Source: [Mycobacterium] fortunisiensis (lineage in GTDB: Bacteria > Actinomycetota > Actinomycetes > Mycobacteriales > Mycobacteriaceae). From it: a stretch of DNA of 64,000 bases. The DNA is taken from the NCBI RefSeq assembly GCF_019050325.1, contig NZ_VOMB01000021.1:203725-267724 (forward strand). Reading direction: 5' to 3'. The number at the start of each line of letters is the position of its first letter. Position 1 is the first letter of the stretch. This document shows positions 15,685-24,754 of the stretch, piece by piece. Below the pieces are notes generated by a model. It was not told where the DNA came from. It made no database searches and saw only the letters and a program-made list of their open reading frames with translations. The translations under genes were made by a program, and so were the position numbers.

Positions 15685-16907
15685 TGCCGTACGCCGTCAT
15701 CGATTTCGAGACAACCGGCGTCGTGCCGGAGCGCACGGATCGGGTGGTCGAGGTCGGGATCGTGTTGACCGACGACACCGGCCGCATCGAGGAGGAGTGG
15801 ACTACCCTCGTCAATCCCCACCGCGATCTGGGGCCGACGAACATCCACGGCATCGCGGCCGCCGATGTCACCGAAGCTCCGGTCTTCGCCGATATCAGCG
15901 ATCACATCCTGGGCATGCTGGACGGCCGGGTCGTGGTCGCTCACAATGCCTCCTTCGACATGCGGTTCCTGCACCGCGAACTGCAGCTGGCCCGCTACGA
16001 CATTGCCGAACGGCCGAAGGCATTGTGCTCGATGAAGTGGGCCGGCCGCATGATGGGCGCGGCCAAACTCGCGCATTGTTGTGAGGCACTCGGCATTTCG
16101 CTGGTCGACGCACATTCCGCGCTGGGTGATGCCCACGCGACAGCCGAACTGCTGTCACACCTGATCGGCACCTGTTGCACTTCGCCGGAGTGGCATGCCG
16201 ATCACCTGCGGTGTTCGACGTTCACCTGGCCGTCCCGGTTACGCCGGGCCATGCAGGTGAGCGCAGTTCGTCGCGGCCATGCCGCCGCCGATGGTCATTC
16301 CTGGTTGAAGTCGGTGCTGCGGGCCGCCTGGATTCCCGGAAATCCCGAGAACGAGGCCGCTTACATGATGGTGTTGGACAACGCGCTGCTGGACCGCACC
16401 ATCTCCCGATCCGAGGGCAAGCAGCTGCTCGCCACCGCGGAGGAGGCCGGGCTCTCCCGCGGCACCGTCGCGCAGCTGCACCAGGACTACCTGCGGGCTG
16501 TGGCCACCGAAGCGCTGGCCGACGGTGTGGTGACCGATGAGGAACGTGCTGAGTTAGATGCTGTCGCAACGGCATTGGGACTCGGCGCGCCCTACGTCAA
16601 TGAAGCGTTGGACTGGGCCAAGGACAACGCGAACGACATGGGCGCCGACGCCCCCGGGTTCGCGCTGCGCCCCGGTGACCGGGTCGTCTTCACTGGCGAG
16701 ATGAGCCGCCCCCGCGACGAATGGGTCGCCGAGATCTGCGCGGCAGGCCTTGCGACCGGAGGGATCAGCAAGTCGACCCGACTCGTGGTTACCGCAGACC
16801 CGGATTCCCTGAGCAGGAAGGCCGTCAAAGCCCGGCAGTACGGCATCCCCGTCGTCGATGAGACGACCTTCGCGAGGTTCTTCGCCAGCTACCAGGCCAC
16901 CTACTGA
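15684..16907 (+). CDS. DnaQ-like 3'-5' exonuclease fused to a BRCT domain, in the hsdMS operon
   Basis: The 407-residue protein has three parts. Residues 1-160 are a DEDDh exonuclease: Asp7/Glu9 (VIDFETTG), Asp92 (HNASFD), His144 and Asp149 (HSALGDA). Residues about 190-310 are helical with an acidic repeat (GVVTDEERAELDAVATALG) reminiscent of TerB-like domains. Residues 327-407 form a BRCT domain (RPGDRVVFTGEMSRPRDE, then AAGLATGGISKSTRLVV). The ATG overlaps the hsdS stop, so it is translationally coupled to the restriction genes. Such proteins may process DNA ends; a role in defence or in repairing restriction damage is inference. Confidence 0.85.
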   Translation: MPYAVIDFETTGVVPERTDRVVEVGIVLTDDTGRIEEEWTTLVNPHRDLGPTNIHGIAAADVTEAPVFADISDHILGMLDGRVVVAHNASFDMRFLHRELQLARYDIAERPKALCSMKWAGRMMGAAKLAHCCEALGISLVDAHSALGDAHATAELLSHLIGTCCTSPEWHADHLRCSTFTWPSRLRRAMQVSAVRRGHAAADGHSWLKSVLRAAWIPGNPENEAAYMMVLDNALLDRTISRSEGKQLLATAEEAGLSRGTVAQLHQDYLRAVATEALADGVVTDEERAELDAVATALGLGAPYVNEALDWAKDNANDMGADAPGFALRPGDRVVFTGEMSRPRDEWVAEICAAGLATGGISKSTRLVVTADPDSLSRKAVKARQYGIPVVDETTFARFFASYQATY

Positions 16908-16987
16908 CGCGGCCCGTAGAGCCGATTTGATCCACCCCTGCCGGCGTTCGCCTCAGGGTTCGACTTCATGATGTCACAAGGGGTTCC

Positions 16988-17614
16988 ATGACGATCAATG
17001 CCGATGTGGTGGCGCTCATCAACAAGCAGGGCGACAGGCTCGCGATCTGGCACGTGGTGATCGACCCGAGCTGGCCCATGAGCCGGCTGTGCGGGGCGTG
17101 GGTTGACACCGTGGCTCCGGCGCTCTCCCAGCAGCGGTATCTGCTGCCGTTCGATGATCGCCTACCCGAAGACCTGGACCACCTCACGCCCGACAGCGCC
17201 GGCATGCTGGATGCCAACGCCACCCGCGAAGCGATCGAAGCCGTCATCGACAAATTGGAGGCGCGGCACAAGGAGTCGCTCACCAAGGCCGGTAAGCCGC
17301 GCGCTCCGATCACCTGGCCGCGCCTGCCCGCACCGTTGGATTGGGCGAGCCTCCCGGCACCTCCCCGAGGCGTGGCCGACGACCCGTTGACCAGCGAGAC
17401 GATCGCCGTCGCCGGCTGGGTCTCCCAGCTGGCCGACACCTGGTCCGGCATCGAGGTAATCCGACTGTCCCGTGACTACCTCGCCGACGAGGACGTAACG
17501 CCGCGCCCGATGCCCGTCGTCCTGCGCAGCGAAACCCCGTCAGCAGTACTCGCGGCCCCAGGTGAATTGGATGTGCCGTGCCTGTCGCCCACTCTGTCGT
17601 GGCACGACAACTGA
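16988..17614 (+). CDS. Hypothetical protein following the exonuclease gene
   Basis: The 208-residue soluble protein starts at ATG 16988 with AAGGGG upstream. It begins TINADVVALINKQGDRLAIW, has a helical stretch with Arg/Lys (REAIEAVIDKLEARHKESL) and a Pro-rich region (WPRLPAPLDWASLPAPPRG). I do not recognise a family. It is 80 bp after the exonuclease-BRCT gene and directly before a broken exonuclease gene, so it may belong to the same R-M-linked transcript. Confidence 0.65.
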   Translation: MTINADVVALINKQGDRLAIWHVVIDPSWPMSRLCGAWVDTVAPALSQQRYLLPFDDRLPEDLDHLTPDSAGMLDANATREAIEAVIDKLEARHKESLTKAGKPRAPITWPRLPAPLDWASLPAPPRGVADDPLTSETIAVAGWVSQLADTWSGIEVIRLSRDYLADEDVTPRPMPVVLRSETPSAVLAAPGELDVPCLSPTLSWHDN

Positions 17615-17630
17615 TCAGGAGAACAGGCAC

Positions 17631-18177
17631 ATAGATTTCGTCGCAATCGATTTCGAAACGCCAACCCCAACTATGCATCGGTGTGCGCGAAGGGCTGGGC
17701 GACCGCAAGTAACGGCGTCGTAGCCGACCAGGGATCGTGGTTGTGTCGGCCGCCGGCGGGGCTGGAGGAATTCGGCCCGTACAACGTCCGAGTACACGGC
17801 ATCACCGCCGAAACCGTCGCCGACCAGCCGACATTCGCCGAGCGGGTACCCGAGCTGCTCGAACGCCTCAGCACACGGCTGCCCATCGTGGCACATAATG
17901 CGGTCTTCGACATCGGAGTTCTGGAGCAGGCACTGGCCACCTGCGGACAGTCTCGACCAGCGATCCCCCACCACTGCACGAGGGACTGGGCGAAACGGCT
18001 GATACAGCTCCCAAGTACACCCTGCCCCAGGTTTGTGCGCATCTCGGCGTCGTTCTGGGCAAGCATCATGACGCCGGGGACGATGCCCACGCTGCCGCGC
18101 TGGTTGCGATCCGACTCGCAGAATCCGTCGGAGCCTCGACCATTGCCGAGTTGGACGCGGCCTCGTTTCAGGTGTAG
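17631..18177 (+). pseudogene. DnaQ-like exonuclease gene with mutated start and two frameshifts
   Basis: A ribosome site (AGGAG) lies 9 bases before ATA GAT TTC GTC at 17631, where ATG is expected. The protein opens DFVAIDFET, the first DEDD motif. The homologous sequence then continues one frame over (NYASVCAKGWATASNGVVAD, later VHGITAETV, then IVAHNAVFDIGVLEQAL), and near 18000 shifts again (KYTLPQVCAHLGVVLGKHHD, then AGDDAHAAALVAIRLAE) to the stop at 18175. Adding one base at each of two places (in GAAACGCCAAC and in CGAAACGGCTG) restores a single frame. It is similar in type to the 15684 gene but lacks a BRCT part. Confidence 0.85.
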
Positions 18178-18178
18178 G

Positions 18179-18817
18179 TCACCCAACGACGGTGATGTCA
18201 AAGTCGTTGGCCAGCTGCATCACCCGTTCGTAGCCCTCCCCGAGGAAAAGCGGCAGCGGCGGCTGGTCAGGTTCAGGGCGCAGGTGCTCGAACCGGTTGA
18301 CCCGATCGCCCCACAGCATCACGGCGATCGAGTCGTTGAATTGCCTTGATCTCCAGGCTAATCCATGGAACTCGTCACCGTACTCGTAGAGCGCTCTGCT
18401 CCATTCCGCCGTGCGGGGATAATGCCGGGCGCCCGACTCGATCAACTCGCCATGGGTGATCTGCAGTCGTCGGAGGCCGGCGCCGTGCAATTCGACGAGG
18501 TTCAGTGGAATCGTCGGAATGATGGTCGAGAGCACCTGGTGCACCAGATTTTTACGCTGGATTCGGCGCCCGCCCCCACGAACGGGCACGTCATGGAGGA
18601 CCGTCTCCGACAACGCTCCCGCGTCCATGTCCGCGCCGTAGAGCGTCGGCACCACAGCCGATTCACGATAGATCGGGCGGAAGCGTCGCGAAACCTCGCT
18701 GCCGTTGAACTCGGTAGCACCCATTCGAATGTCGTGCACCCGCACGATTGGTTGGCCGGCCGGCCAGGGGTGCACCCGAGGCTTCGGTAAGCGCCTCGGC
18801 ACATCCGGCACGCGCAC
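18179..18817 (-). CDS. RES-domain toxin (NAD+-degrading, MbcT-like)
   Basis: The 212-residue protein contains the RES pattern: RVHDIRMGATEFNGS near the start, RFRPIYRESAVVPTLYGAD, and ALSETVLHDVP, with Arg, Tyr and Ser/Glu in the order used by RES toxins such as mycobacterial MbcT, an NAD+ phosphorylase. GTG 18817 lies 6 bases after the stop of the larger upstream gene, whose C-terminus looks like the partner antitoxin. It is convergent with the broken exonuclease gene, one base between stops. Confidence 0.8.
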   Translation of the reverse strand: MRVPDVPRRLPKPRVHPWPAGQPIVRVHDIRMGATEFNGSEVSRRFRPIYRESAVVPTLYGADMDAGALSETVLHDVPVRGGGRRIQRKNLVHQVLSTIIPTIPLNLVELHGAGLRRLQITHGELIESGARHYPRTAEWSRALYEYGDEFHGLAWRSRQFNDSIAVMLWGDRVNRFEHLRPEPDQPPLPLFLGEGYERVMQLANDFDITVVG

Positions 18818-18823
18818 CGGCCG

Positions 18824-19504
18824 CTACACCCCGACCCCGTCGAAGGCATGGCCCGCAGCGACCACCACATCGTCGGCCGCCCCCACCAGCAGATCGACCG
18901 GCCTACGGTCGTCGAGCCAACCGGTCCGCGAGGTAAACCACAGCGCGGTCTCCCAGCCATCCAAACCGTAGGGTTCGAGCACCTTCAACACCCGCTGGAT
19001 GACTGGCCTCGGATTCCCGTCAGTGCCGAACTGGAACGCGGGATAGGCGCGAGCGCCCAGATGCTCGACGGCAAAGATGCGGCCCTCGGCGAGCCAACGC
19101 GAGGCCGTCGCGAAACGATTGCGGGCTCGCGAACCCGACAGGTCGGCAACCCGCTCGCCACTGTAGAGGCCGAACTCATCGATGAGTTCCTGGCGCGCGT
19201 CGGCATTTCTCTGTGCCTGCTGGGCGGCCTGGACCGACACCGTGCGCCGGGTGAACATGGCGTTGACCAGGTTCTCCGTCTGAATCTTCTCGCTGGTGAC
19301 CAACTGCAGAAGCTGGGTGAGCTGTCCCGCCGTCCCCGCCTCCAGGGCAGCCACCATCACCACATCGTTGGCGCCCGGGTTGAGCTCTTTGATCTGCGGG
19401 ACAAGTTCGGAGAACGCGACCTGTTGCTCGTCGACGAGGATCGATTTGTCATCTTTCGCCGACGTGAGTCGAATGATATCGATCTGTTTACTCATGCTAC
19501 TCAC
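18824..19504 (-). CDS. Antitoxin of the RES pair (Xre/MbcA/ParS-type toxin-binding C-terminus)
   Basis: The 226-residue protein is longer than typical MbcA antitoxins. The C-terminal part (RPVIQRVLKVLEPYGLDGWE, TALWFTSRTGWLDDRRPVDL, LVGAADDVVVAAG) has the DUF2384 toxin-binding pattern. The N-terminal 90 residues (IDIIRLTSAKDDKSILVDEQ and following) are of an unfamiliar type, and residues 95-140 contain a helical, possibly DNA-binding region (QELIDEFGLYSGERVADLSG). GTG 19504 with GGTGGG upstream is preferred over ATG 19495. It is divergent from a Phd/VapC pair over only 50 bp. Confidence 0.75.
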   Translation of the reverse strand: MSSMSKQIDIIRLTSAKDDKSILVDEQQVAFSELVPQIKELNPGANDVVMVAALEAGTAGQLTQLLQLVTSEKIQTENLVNAMFTRRTVSVQAAQQAQRNADARQELIDEFGLYSGERVADLSGSRARNRFATASRWLAEGRIFAVEHLGARAYPAFQFGTDGNPRPVIQRVLKVLEPYGLDGWETALWFTSRTGWLDDRRPVDLLVGAADDVVVAAGHAFDGVGV

Positions 19505-19554
19505 GCTACGCCCACCAGTCTTCGCCGGCCACCTAAAGGGCCTACATTGGCGAT

Positions 19555-19788
19555 ATGAAGACGGTCACCAGCACCGAGGCAAAAGCTCGGCTGAACGCGC
19601 TGCTGGCAGAGGTCGAACGGACCGGCCGATCTGTGACCATCACCAGTCACGGACGTCCGGTCGCCGTGTTGGCACCGACAGTTGCGCGTCCGCGCACGTT
19701 CGGCCAACTGCCACACCTCGTCGTTCCGGACGACTTTGACGAACCGCTTCCCGACGACGAGCTTGATGCCTGGATGCCCACGTCGTGA
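19555..19788 (+). CDS. Phd/YefM-family antitoxin (VapB)
   Basis: The 77-residue protein begins MKTVTSTEAKARLNALLAEV and continues TGRSVTITSHGRPVAVLAP, the classic Phd/YefM fold that binds DNA as a dimer. The acidic C-terminal tail (PDDFDEPLPDDELDAW) would wrap the toxin. It has no clear ribosome site; TACATT about 15 bases before ATG suggests a leaderless transcript. It overlaps the vapC start by 4 bp. Confidence 0.9.
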   Translation: MKTVTSTEAKARLNALLAEVERTGRSVTITSHGRPVAVLAPTVARPRTFGQLPHLVVPDDFDEPLPDDELDAWMPTS

Positions 19789-20180
19789 CGTCAATCCTGT
19801 TGGACACCAACGCGTTACTGTGGCTTGCGTCGACACCGGAAGGAATCACATCCGCTGCGCGCAAGGTACTCGAACATCAAGGCAATGAGCTGTTGGTTTC
19901 CGCCGTATCAGCATGGGAGGTGGCGATCAAGACGAGAATCGGACGGCTGAACGGCACCCCGCTGTTATCCGCGTGGGACGACGTCCTGGCAGGTATGAAC
20001 GCCACCGAGGTGGTTATCAACGCCGCCGATGCCACCATGGCCGGCCAACTCGACTGGGAGCACAAAGACCCGTTCGATCGCATGATCGTGGCCCAGGCCG
20101 CCCACCGAGGCCTGACCATCACCACCAGTGACAGCCAGGTGGCACAGGGATCGTTGACGCCGGCGCTCCTCACTCGGTGA
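19785..20180 (+). CDS. VapC PIN-domain ribonuclease toxin
   Basis: The 131-residue toxin has the PIN acidic residues in place: Asp in LLDTNALLW, Glu in SAWEVAIK, Asp in KDPFDRMIVAQA, and a late TTSDSQ. This subfamily (PF01850, with PFDRMIVAQA) cleaves RNA, usually tRNA or rRNA. The GTG start overlaps the antitoxin (GTGA). A related damaged copy lies at 26097-26225. Confidence 0.92.
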   Translation: MTSILLDTNALLWLASTPEGITSAARKVLEHQGNELLVSAVSAWEVAIKTRIGRLNGTPLLSAWDDVLAGMNATEVVINAADATMAGQLDWEHKDPFDRMIVAQAAHRGLTITTSDSQVAQGSLTPALLTR

Positions 20181-20211
20181 GGGCTGCTGCACCACTCCGG
20201 CTACAGCTAAC

Positions 20212-20775
20212 TCAGACCTTCGGTATCCAACCCGACCACGACGGTGACAACACAAACCCACGCCCCTGAGGATCCTTACAGGCAGTGGTGCCCTTGTCGT
20301 CCACACCGCAGGTCACGCCATACACAGTCAACGTATGAAACGGTGGCAACTCCTTGCCCGTGGGGGGTTTGTCGCATGAGGTGTCGCTTGTTTGCCAGAC
20401 ATTCCTCCCAGTACTAATCGCATTTACGCCGTACATCCGCTTCGCAGGATCACATTCGAGTGGAGTAAGCGCTGGGAGGTTATTGCCCGTACAGCCCGCT
20501 GCAGACGAGCGATCGAAGCTACACCTGATCCCGTCGGGTGTGGTGAAGTTGTACGCCGTCGCTGCCGCGTTCGGCCTTCCGGGAGTCTCGTAATGGACTG
20601 CATAATCTTCAGGATTAGCGGCCGTAAACGAACTCATATCGGGGAAATCACCTGCCGCCAACGGTTTGCCAGGGACCGCAGGGCCCGGCGTAGGCGGGTC
20701 TGCGGCAGCCGTGCACGCCGAAGTCAGTCCAGTTGCTGCAACGAACATAAGCGTCGCAATGAGGCGAATCAGCAT
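20212..20775 (-). CDS. Exported hypothetical protein
   Basis: ATG 20775 with GATGGG upstream gives 187 residues. The signal sequence (IRLIATLMFVAATGLTSAC) could be cleaved by signal peptidase I after ADA or lipidated at the Cys, though the LTSAC box is a poor lipobox. The mature part has six or more cysteines (IRCSFD, AAGCTGNN, LECDPAK, TSCDKPP, GVTCGVD, TACKDPQG) and looks disulfide-rich. It is 32 bases downstream of the DUF4185 gene and probably in its operon. Function unknown. Confidence 0.75.
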   Translation of the reverse strand: MLIRLIATLMFVAATGLTSACTAAADPPTPGPAVPGKPLAAGDFPDMSSFTAANPEDYAVHYETPGRPNAAATAYNFTTPDGIRCSFDRSSAAGCTGNNLPALTPLECDPAKRMYGVNAISTGRNVWQTSDTSCDKPPTGKELPPFHTLTVYGVTCGVDDKGTTACKDPQGRGFVLSPSWSGWIPKV

Positions 20776-20807
20776 CGCGTTCCCATCTCGATCGGTGAAG
20801 CTGTGGT

Positions 20808-22468
20808 TCACCGATGTCCTGGTGCAACATTAACGTGAACATCCTGGACGTTATAGTGCACTGGCCCATTGCCGGGCTGGTACCACTGGCTACCGAATAC
20901 GCCGAGATCGGTCAGAGTCGACCCGGGCAGGATATATCCGCCATAGGGGCCTGGCACGAAGTTCGGAGACCCTGGGACATTACTCATCGCCACAGTTGGA
21001 TTTGCTCCAATCACGCTTGTCGGGCTGTCGCCGACATGCACCTCTACGGTGAAGTTCTCCGGGTTCCCATCGTGGAAATTCGGTCCCGCCAACACAGGAC
21101 GTCCGTCAACTTCTCGGAAACTCAGTTCTCCCCAGGTCTGGCCAGGCGGCGTTATTGCCGTAGTGGCTGGTTGCCCTGCCGCTCCCCAAGTGTTTTCGGC
21201 AGGGTTATAGGGCTGCCAAGCTGAACGGTCGGTGATGTCTGCTGGATCAACCCGATACATGGAAACACCTTGGCTGCGATCGAAGGCATCAGCAGCGATG
21301 TAGACCTTGCCGTCGGTGCCCTGGTAGCCACTAATTTGCGTTGGTGGACTAGAGGTGTTGGTACCCACAGGTGCATGACCTGGTCCGGGGTCACCGTTTG
21401 GCGTCCACTTCTCATAGCTTCCCGCGACCGGTTGCCAGCCGCCAGCAGGATCGTTGGTGACCTTGACGAGCCACGAGCCGCCCTTCGGGTTCAGCCCTTC
21501 GTGGGTATTGGTGCCGACGACCATCATGTAGGTGTCCTTGCCGACCGTGACGCTGCCAGCTGGCAGGGCGTTATTCGCCCCAGCGGCAATGGCCTCTTCA
21601 GGTAGCGGGAACAGCGTGTTCGGGCCAGGCGACTCGTTCGGCAGTCCGCTGTTGAGATTTGTTCCTGTCAATGGCGGACCGAAATGGGGTTTGCCGTTCT
21701 TGTCGAAGGTCACGGGCACCGCCACCGAGGGGTAATGCGCGTTGCCGGGGCCGCCCACCGCAGGGTTGGCATAGGAATCACCGAAAATCGCCACCTTCTT
21801 CCCTTGGGCAGCGTGATGACCTCGCCCAGATCGGCAGCCCGAATTCCGGGGATCGCGTCCGGGTTGTCGGTGCCGGCGACCGGTCCCGTATTCCGCACTT
21901 CACCAGGAGCCAGCGGCCCGTCGGTAGGCACGCCGAGCAACTCCGCTAACGACGTCGGCGTGCGCGTAGGTTCGGGCAGCCCCGTCGCTTTTGCTATCGC
22001 GCTTGCCAAATCGGAGTCAATGCGCTGGCCCTCGGCCTCCGCGTCAGCGATCCGCGCCTCCAGGTCAGCGATCTTCTCCGCCACCCTCGTCTTGGTCTCG
22101 TCGTCAAGATCGTCGTAGTTGGATGGGACAATCACCTGGTCTGTTGCCTGATCGACTTCAACGGCGGGCGCTGCAGCAGCGTCATCGAGAATGGCTTTGA
22201 CAGTGTTGGCAAGCACCTCCGCGTCGTGCTCCGCACGGTCCATCGCATCGGCCGCCGTAGATAGGTCCCCTGCCTTGACATCGTGCGCTGCAGCGCTCAT
22301 CAGCATCGACGTCACTGCTTCCTGCGCGGCTTCACCCTGCCAAGCGGAGGCTTTCACCAATTGCTGGTAGAACTCCGCGGAGTTCGAATGATTGGCCGAC
22401 ATGGCCCGCGTCGATTTGGCAAGGTCAGCGATCTCCGGCACCCAGTCCCGCAAAACCTTCAATGACAC
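20808..22468 (-). pseudogene. ESX-type secreted protein with a C-terminal DUF4185-like domain, frameshifted
   Basis: The N-terminal frame (22468 down to about 21800) encodes a helical domain (SLKVLRDWVPEIADLAKSTR, later a coiled coil around VAEKIADLEARIADAEAEGQ) and ends with DLGEVITLPKG. One frame over, KVAIFGDSYANPAVGGPGNA continues with a DUF4185-like beta-propeller domain to the stop at 20808. The expected LPKGKKVAIFGDSYA is restored by one added base near 21800. Proteins of this architecture are common in mycobacteria beside EspC-like genes. If the frameshift is real, the two halves would be separate products, the second from a GTG at 21794 without a clear ribosome site. Confidence 0.78.
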
Positions 22469-22471
22469 GGA

Positions 22472-22789
22472 TCACAACACCGATCCGGCGTCACTGATCC
22501 TTTCGGCGCCACCACGATCGGTGCCCTCATACGCGGTCGCCGCCTCTCGATGCCCTTCGGCGTGCCTGGTGAAGCGTTCGCCGAACTGTGTGCCATCCGT
22601 TTCCCAGGCCGCCAACATCCCCGGCAATGCAGCTGCTGCCGAACCTGCGCCCAGAGTTGCCTGACTTGCCCCCGAATGCGCCCTTTCATGCTCAGTGATG
22701 AATTCACCGGCATGACCATCGAGACGGTCTGCCGCCATTCGCAGCTCGATCGGATCAACCTTCAGTGGCTCGCTTTGCACCTCCACCAC
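22472..22789 (-). CDS. EspC-like ESX-associated small protein
   Basis: The 105-residue helical protein (LKVDPIELRMAADRLDGHAG, then FGERFTRHAEGHREAATAYE) resembles the DUF2580/EspC group, which are WXG100-like ESX secretion partners. Three consecutive GTG-type starts exist (22789, 22786, 22780) behind GAGGGG, so the exact start is uncertain. It ends 3 bases before the DUF4185 gene and is the first gene of that leftward operon. Confidence 0.72.
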   Translation of the reverse strand: MVEVQSEPLKVDPIELRMAADRLDGHAGEFITEHERAHSGASQATLGAGSAAAALPGMLAAWETDGTQFGERFTRHAEGHREAATAYEGTDRGGAERISDAGSVL

Positions 22790-22978
22790 CCCCTCGCTAA
22801 TGACTCCAGCTAACTTTCAAGAGTACATCTACGTCCGGTAGTCAAACGACACGAATTTCCTGCCGAATTGTTCCGACCAAAACTCATCCCAGGCCAGAAG
22901 GAACGAGCACCCGCACTTGTCGGTCCCCCATGCGATCCTGTGCGGTTCTCGAACGAGCCGACATGGGAAGGGCCAGCA

Positions 22979-24754
22979 ATGCCTGAGCTTCAACAGCAGA
23001 ACTTCCGAGTGAACCTCGGCGGGGTGATCGCGCTACTCAGCAAGAACCTCTACTCCAGCCCCGGGGTCTATATCCGCGAGTTGATCCAGAACGCGGTGGA
23101 CGCGATCGCGGCCCGCGATGCGCTGGGTGAATCCCCGGCCCCGCGTGCGATTTCGATCTCGCCCTACGGGGTGACCTCGCCGGACTCGCCGGCTGACGAG
23201 TTCACCATCACCGATGCCGGCATCGGCGTCAGCGCACAGCAGGTCGAGCAGTTCCTGGCGACCGTCGGCGCCAGCTCGAAAAGCGATGAGCTGCAGCGCA
23301 GTCGTCGTACCTACATCGGTCAATTCGGCATCGGCCTGCTGAGTTGCTTCCTGATCGCCGACGAGATCACGGTCGTCTCCCGCAGCGCGACCGGTGCGGA
23401 GCCGATCAAGTGGGTGGGCCACAGTGACGGCACGTATACGATCCGAACAATCGACGGCGACATTCCCGTCGGCACCACCGTGCGGCTGCGGCCCCGTGCG
23501 AACATGATCGGCTGGGCTCGGGCCGAACAGGTCAGCCCGCTCGTGCAGAAGTACGCCGAGTTCCTCCCCGTAGCGATCACTGTGCTGACAAGCCAAGGCG
23601 CCAAGGTTGTTTCGCGAAACTACCCCTGGGCCCACGACTTCGGCGCCCACCGTTCCCAGGTGCAGCAAGGTGTATCGCCGGTCTACGGCGGTGTCGGGGT
23701 AGGCAAGCAGTTCGACGCGATCGAGGTCAACGACGCAGAACTCGGCTTACACGGTGTCGTGTACATCGGCACACCGTCGCGCCGCTCCAAGTCCGTCGGC
23801 CGTAACCGCGTCTACATCAACGACATGCTCGTCGACGAGGCCGAGAACGCGCTGATGCCAGGGTGGGCGTTCTTCGCCAAGGCCGTGGTGAACTCCACCC
23901 AACTGGAGCCCACGGCCAGCCGCGAGACCCTGGTGCACAACGCCGTGTTGACCCGGACTCGACGCAAGCTCGCCGACGCGGCCCTGAGCTGGCTGCGCGA
24001 TCTCGCCGACACGGACCCAGAACGGTTCTCCGAGTTCGTTGCCGACAACGAACTGGACCTTCGTTCCGCCACAACAGATGGTGTCGCCGCCGAGAACCTC
24101 GAGTTGGCCGAGGTGGTCCTGCCGATGCTGACCATGCAGACAACCGAAGGACGCATGCGGTTGATCGACATCGTCGGCCACAACCCCAACGTCCTCTATG
24201 CCGTCTCCGTCAACGAATTTCGTACCATCGCCAGCTTCAACCCGGGCGGGAGAATCGTCGTCAACGCCGGCCACACCCTGGACCAGGAAGTGCTGCTGAT
24301 GCTGCCTCAGGTGCTCGCTGGGGTAACGGTCACGCGCGCTTACCCGGCATCCGAAATAGCTGGGCTGGCATTGCCGTCGGCTGACGGTGAGGTGCTGGCG
24401 CTGGAGCAGCGAGGCACCCAGGCGCTCAACGCGTCCGGCTGCCGCGTGGTGGCGCGCCAGTTCCCTTCGACCGACCTGCCCGCGGTGTTCATCGGTCACG
24501 GGCAGATCGACATGGGCTCGCCCGGCTACGGCGACCTCGCACACATCGTCGTGAACTGGGACAACCGGGCCGTGCAGGCGCTGACCCGGACCACCGACGA
24601 CCTGGTGTTCAGCCGGCTCATGCAACTGCTCTACGTCCAGGCTCGAATGGCCGCGCAATGCGACGGCCCCGAGGATCGCGTCCTGCTATCGGAGGCGCTC
24701 GACGACATCATCCTGCTCGCCGCCGGGGTGGACGGCACAGAGGTCGCCCGATGA
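22979..24754 (+). CDS. Hsp90-family (HtpG-like) ATPase
   Basis: The 591-residue protein has the GHKL ATP-binding fold: Glu34 and Asn38 in YIRELIQNAVDA, Asp79 in TITDAGIGVS, and the G2 loop GQFGIGLLSCFLIADE (114-129). A middle domain with PTASRETLVHNA and a shorter C-terminal part follow. ATG 22979 behind GGGAAGGG is chosen; the frame extends to an upstream TTG. It is shorter than usual HtpG and probably not the housekeeping copy. The stop overlaps the TPR gene start (ATGA), so the pair is co-translated. Confidence 0.88.
   Translation: MPELQQQNFRVNLGGVIALLSKNLYSSPGVYIRELIQNAVDAIAARDALGESPAPRAISISPYGVTSPDSPADEFTITDAGIGVSAQQVEQFLATVGASSKSDELQRSRRTYIGQFGIGLLSCFLIADEITVVSRSATGAEPIKWVGHSDGTYTIRTIDGDIPVGTTVRLRPRANMIGWARAEQVSPLVQKYAEFLPVAITVLTSQGAKVVSRNYPWAHDFGAHRSQVQQGVSPVYGGVGVGKQFDAIEVNDAELGLHGVVYIGTPSRRSKSVGRNRVYINDMLVDEAENALMPGWAFFAKAVVNSTQLEPTASRETLVHNAVLTRTRRKLADAALSWLRDLADTDPERFSEFVADNELDLRSATTDGVAAENLELAEVVLPMLTMQTTEGRMRLIDIVGHNPNVLYAVSVNEFRTIASFNPGGRIVVNAGHTLDQEVLLMLPQVLAGVTVTRAYPASEIAGLALPSADGEVLALEQRGTQALNASGCRVVARQFPSTDLPAVFIGHGQIDMGSPGYGDLAHIVVNWDNRAVQALTRTTDDLVFSRLMQLLYVQARMAAQCDGPEDRVLLSEALDDIILLAAGVDGTEVAR

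Noticed and set aside
20212..20775. Lipoprotein call for the cysteine-rich exported protein
   Set aside because: The LTSAC box lacks the favoured residues and the signal may equally be cleaved as a normal secreted protein, so I left the anchoring open.
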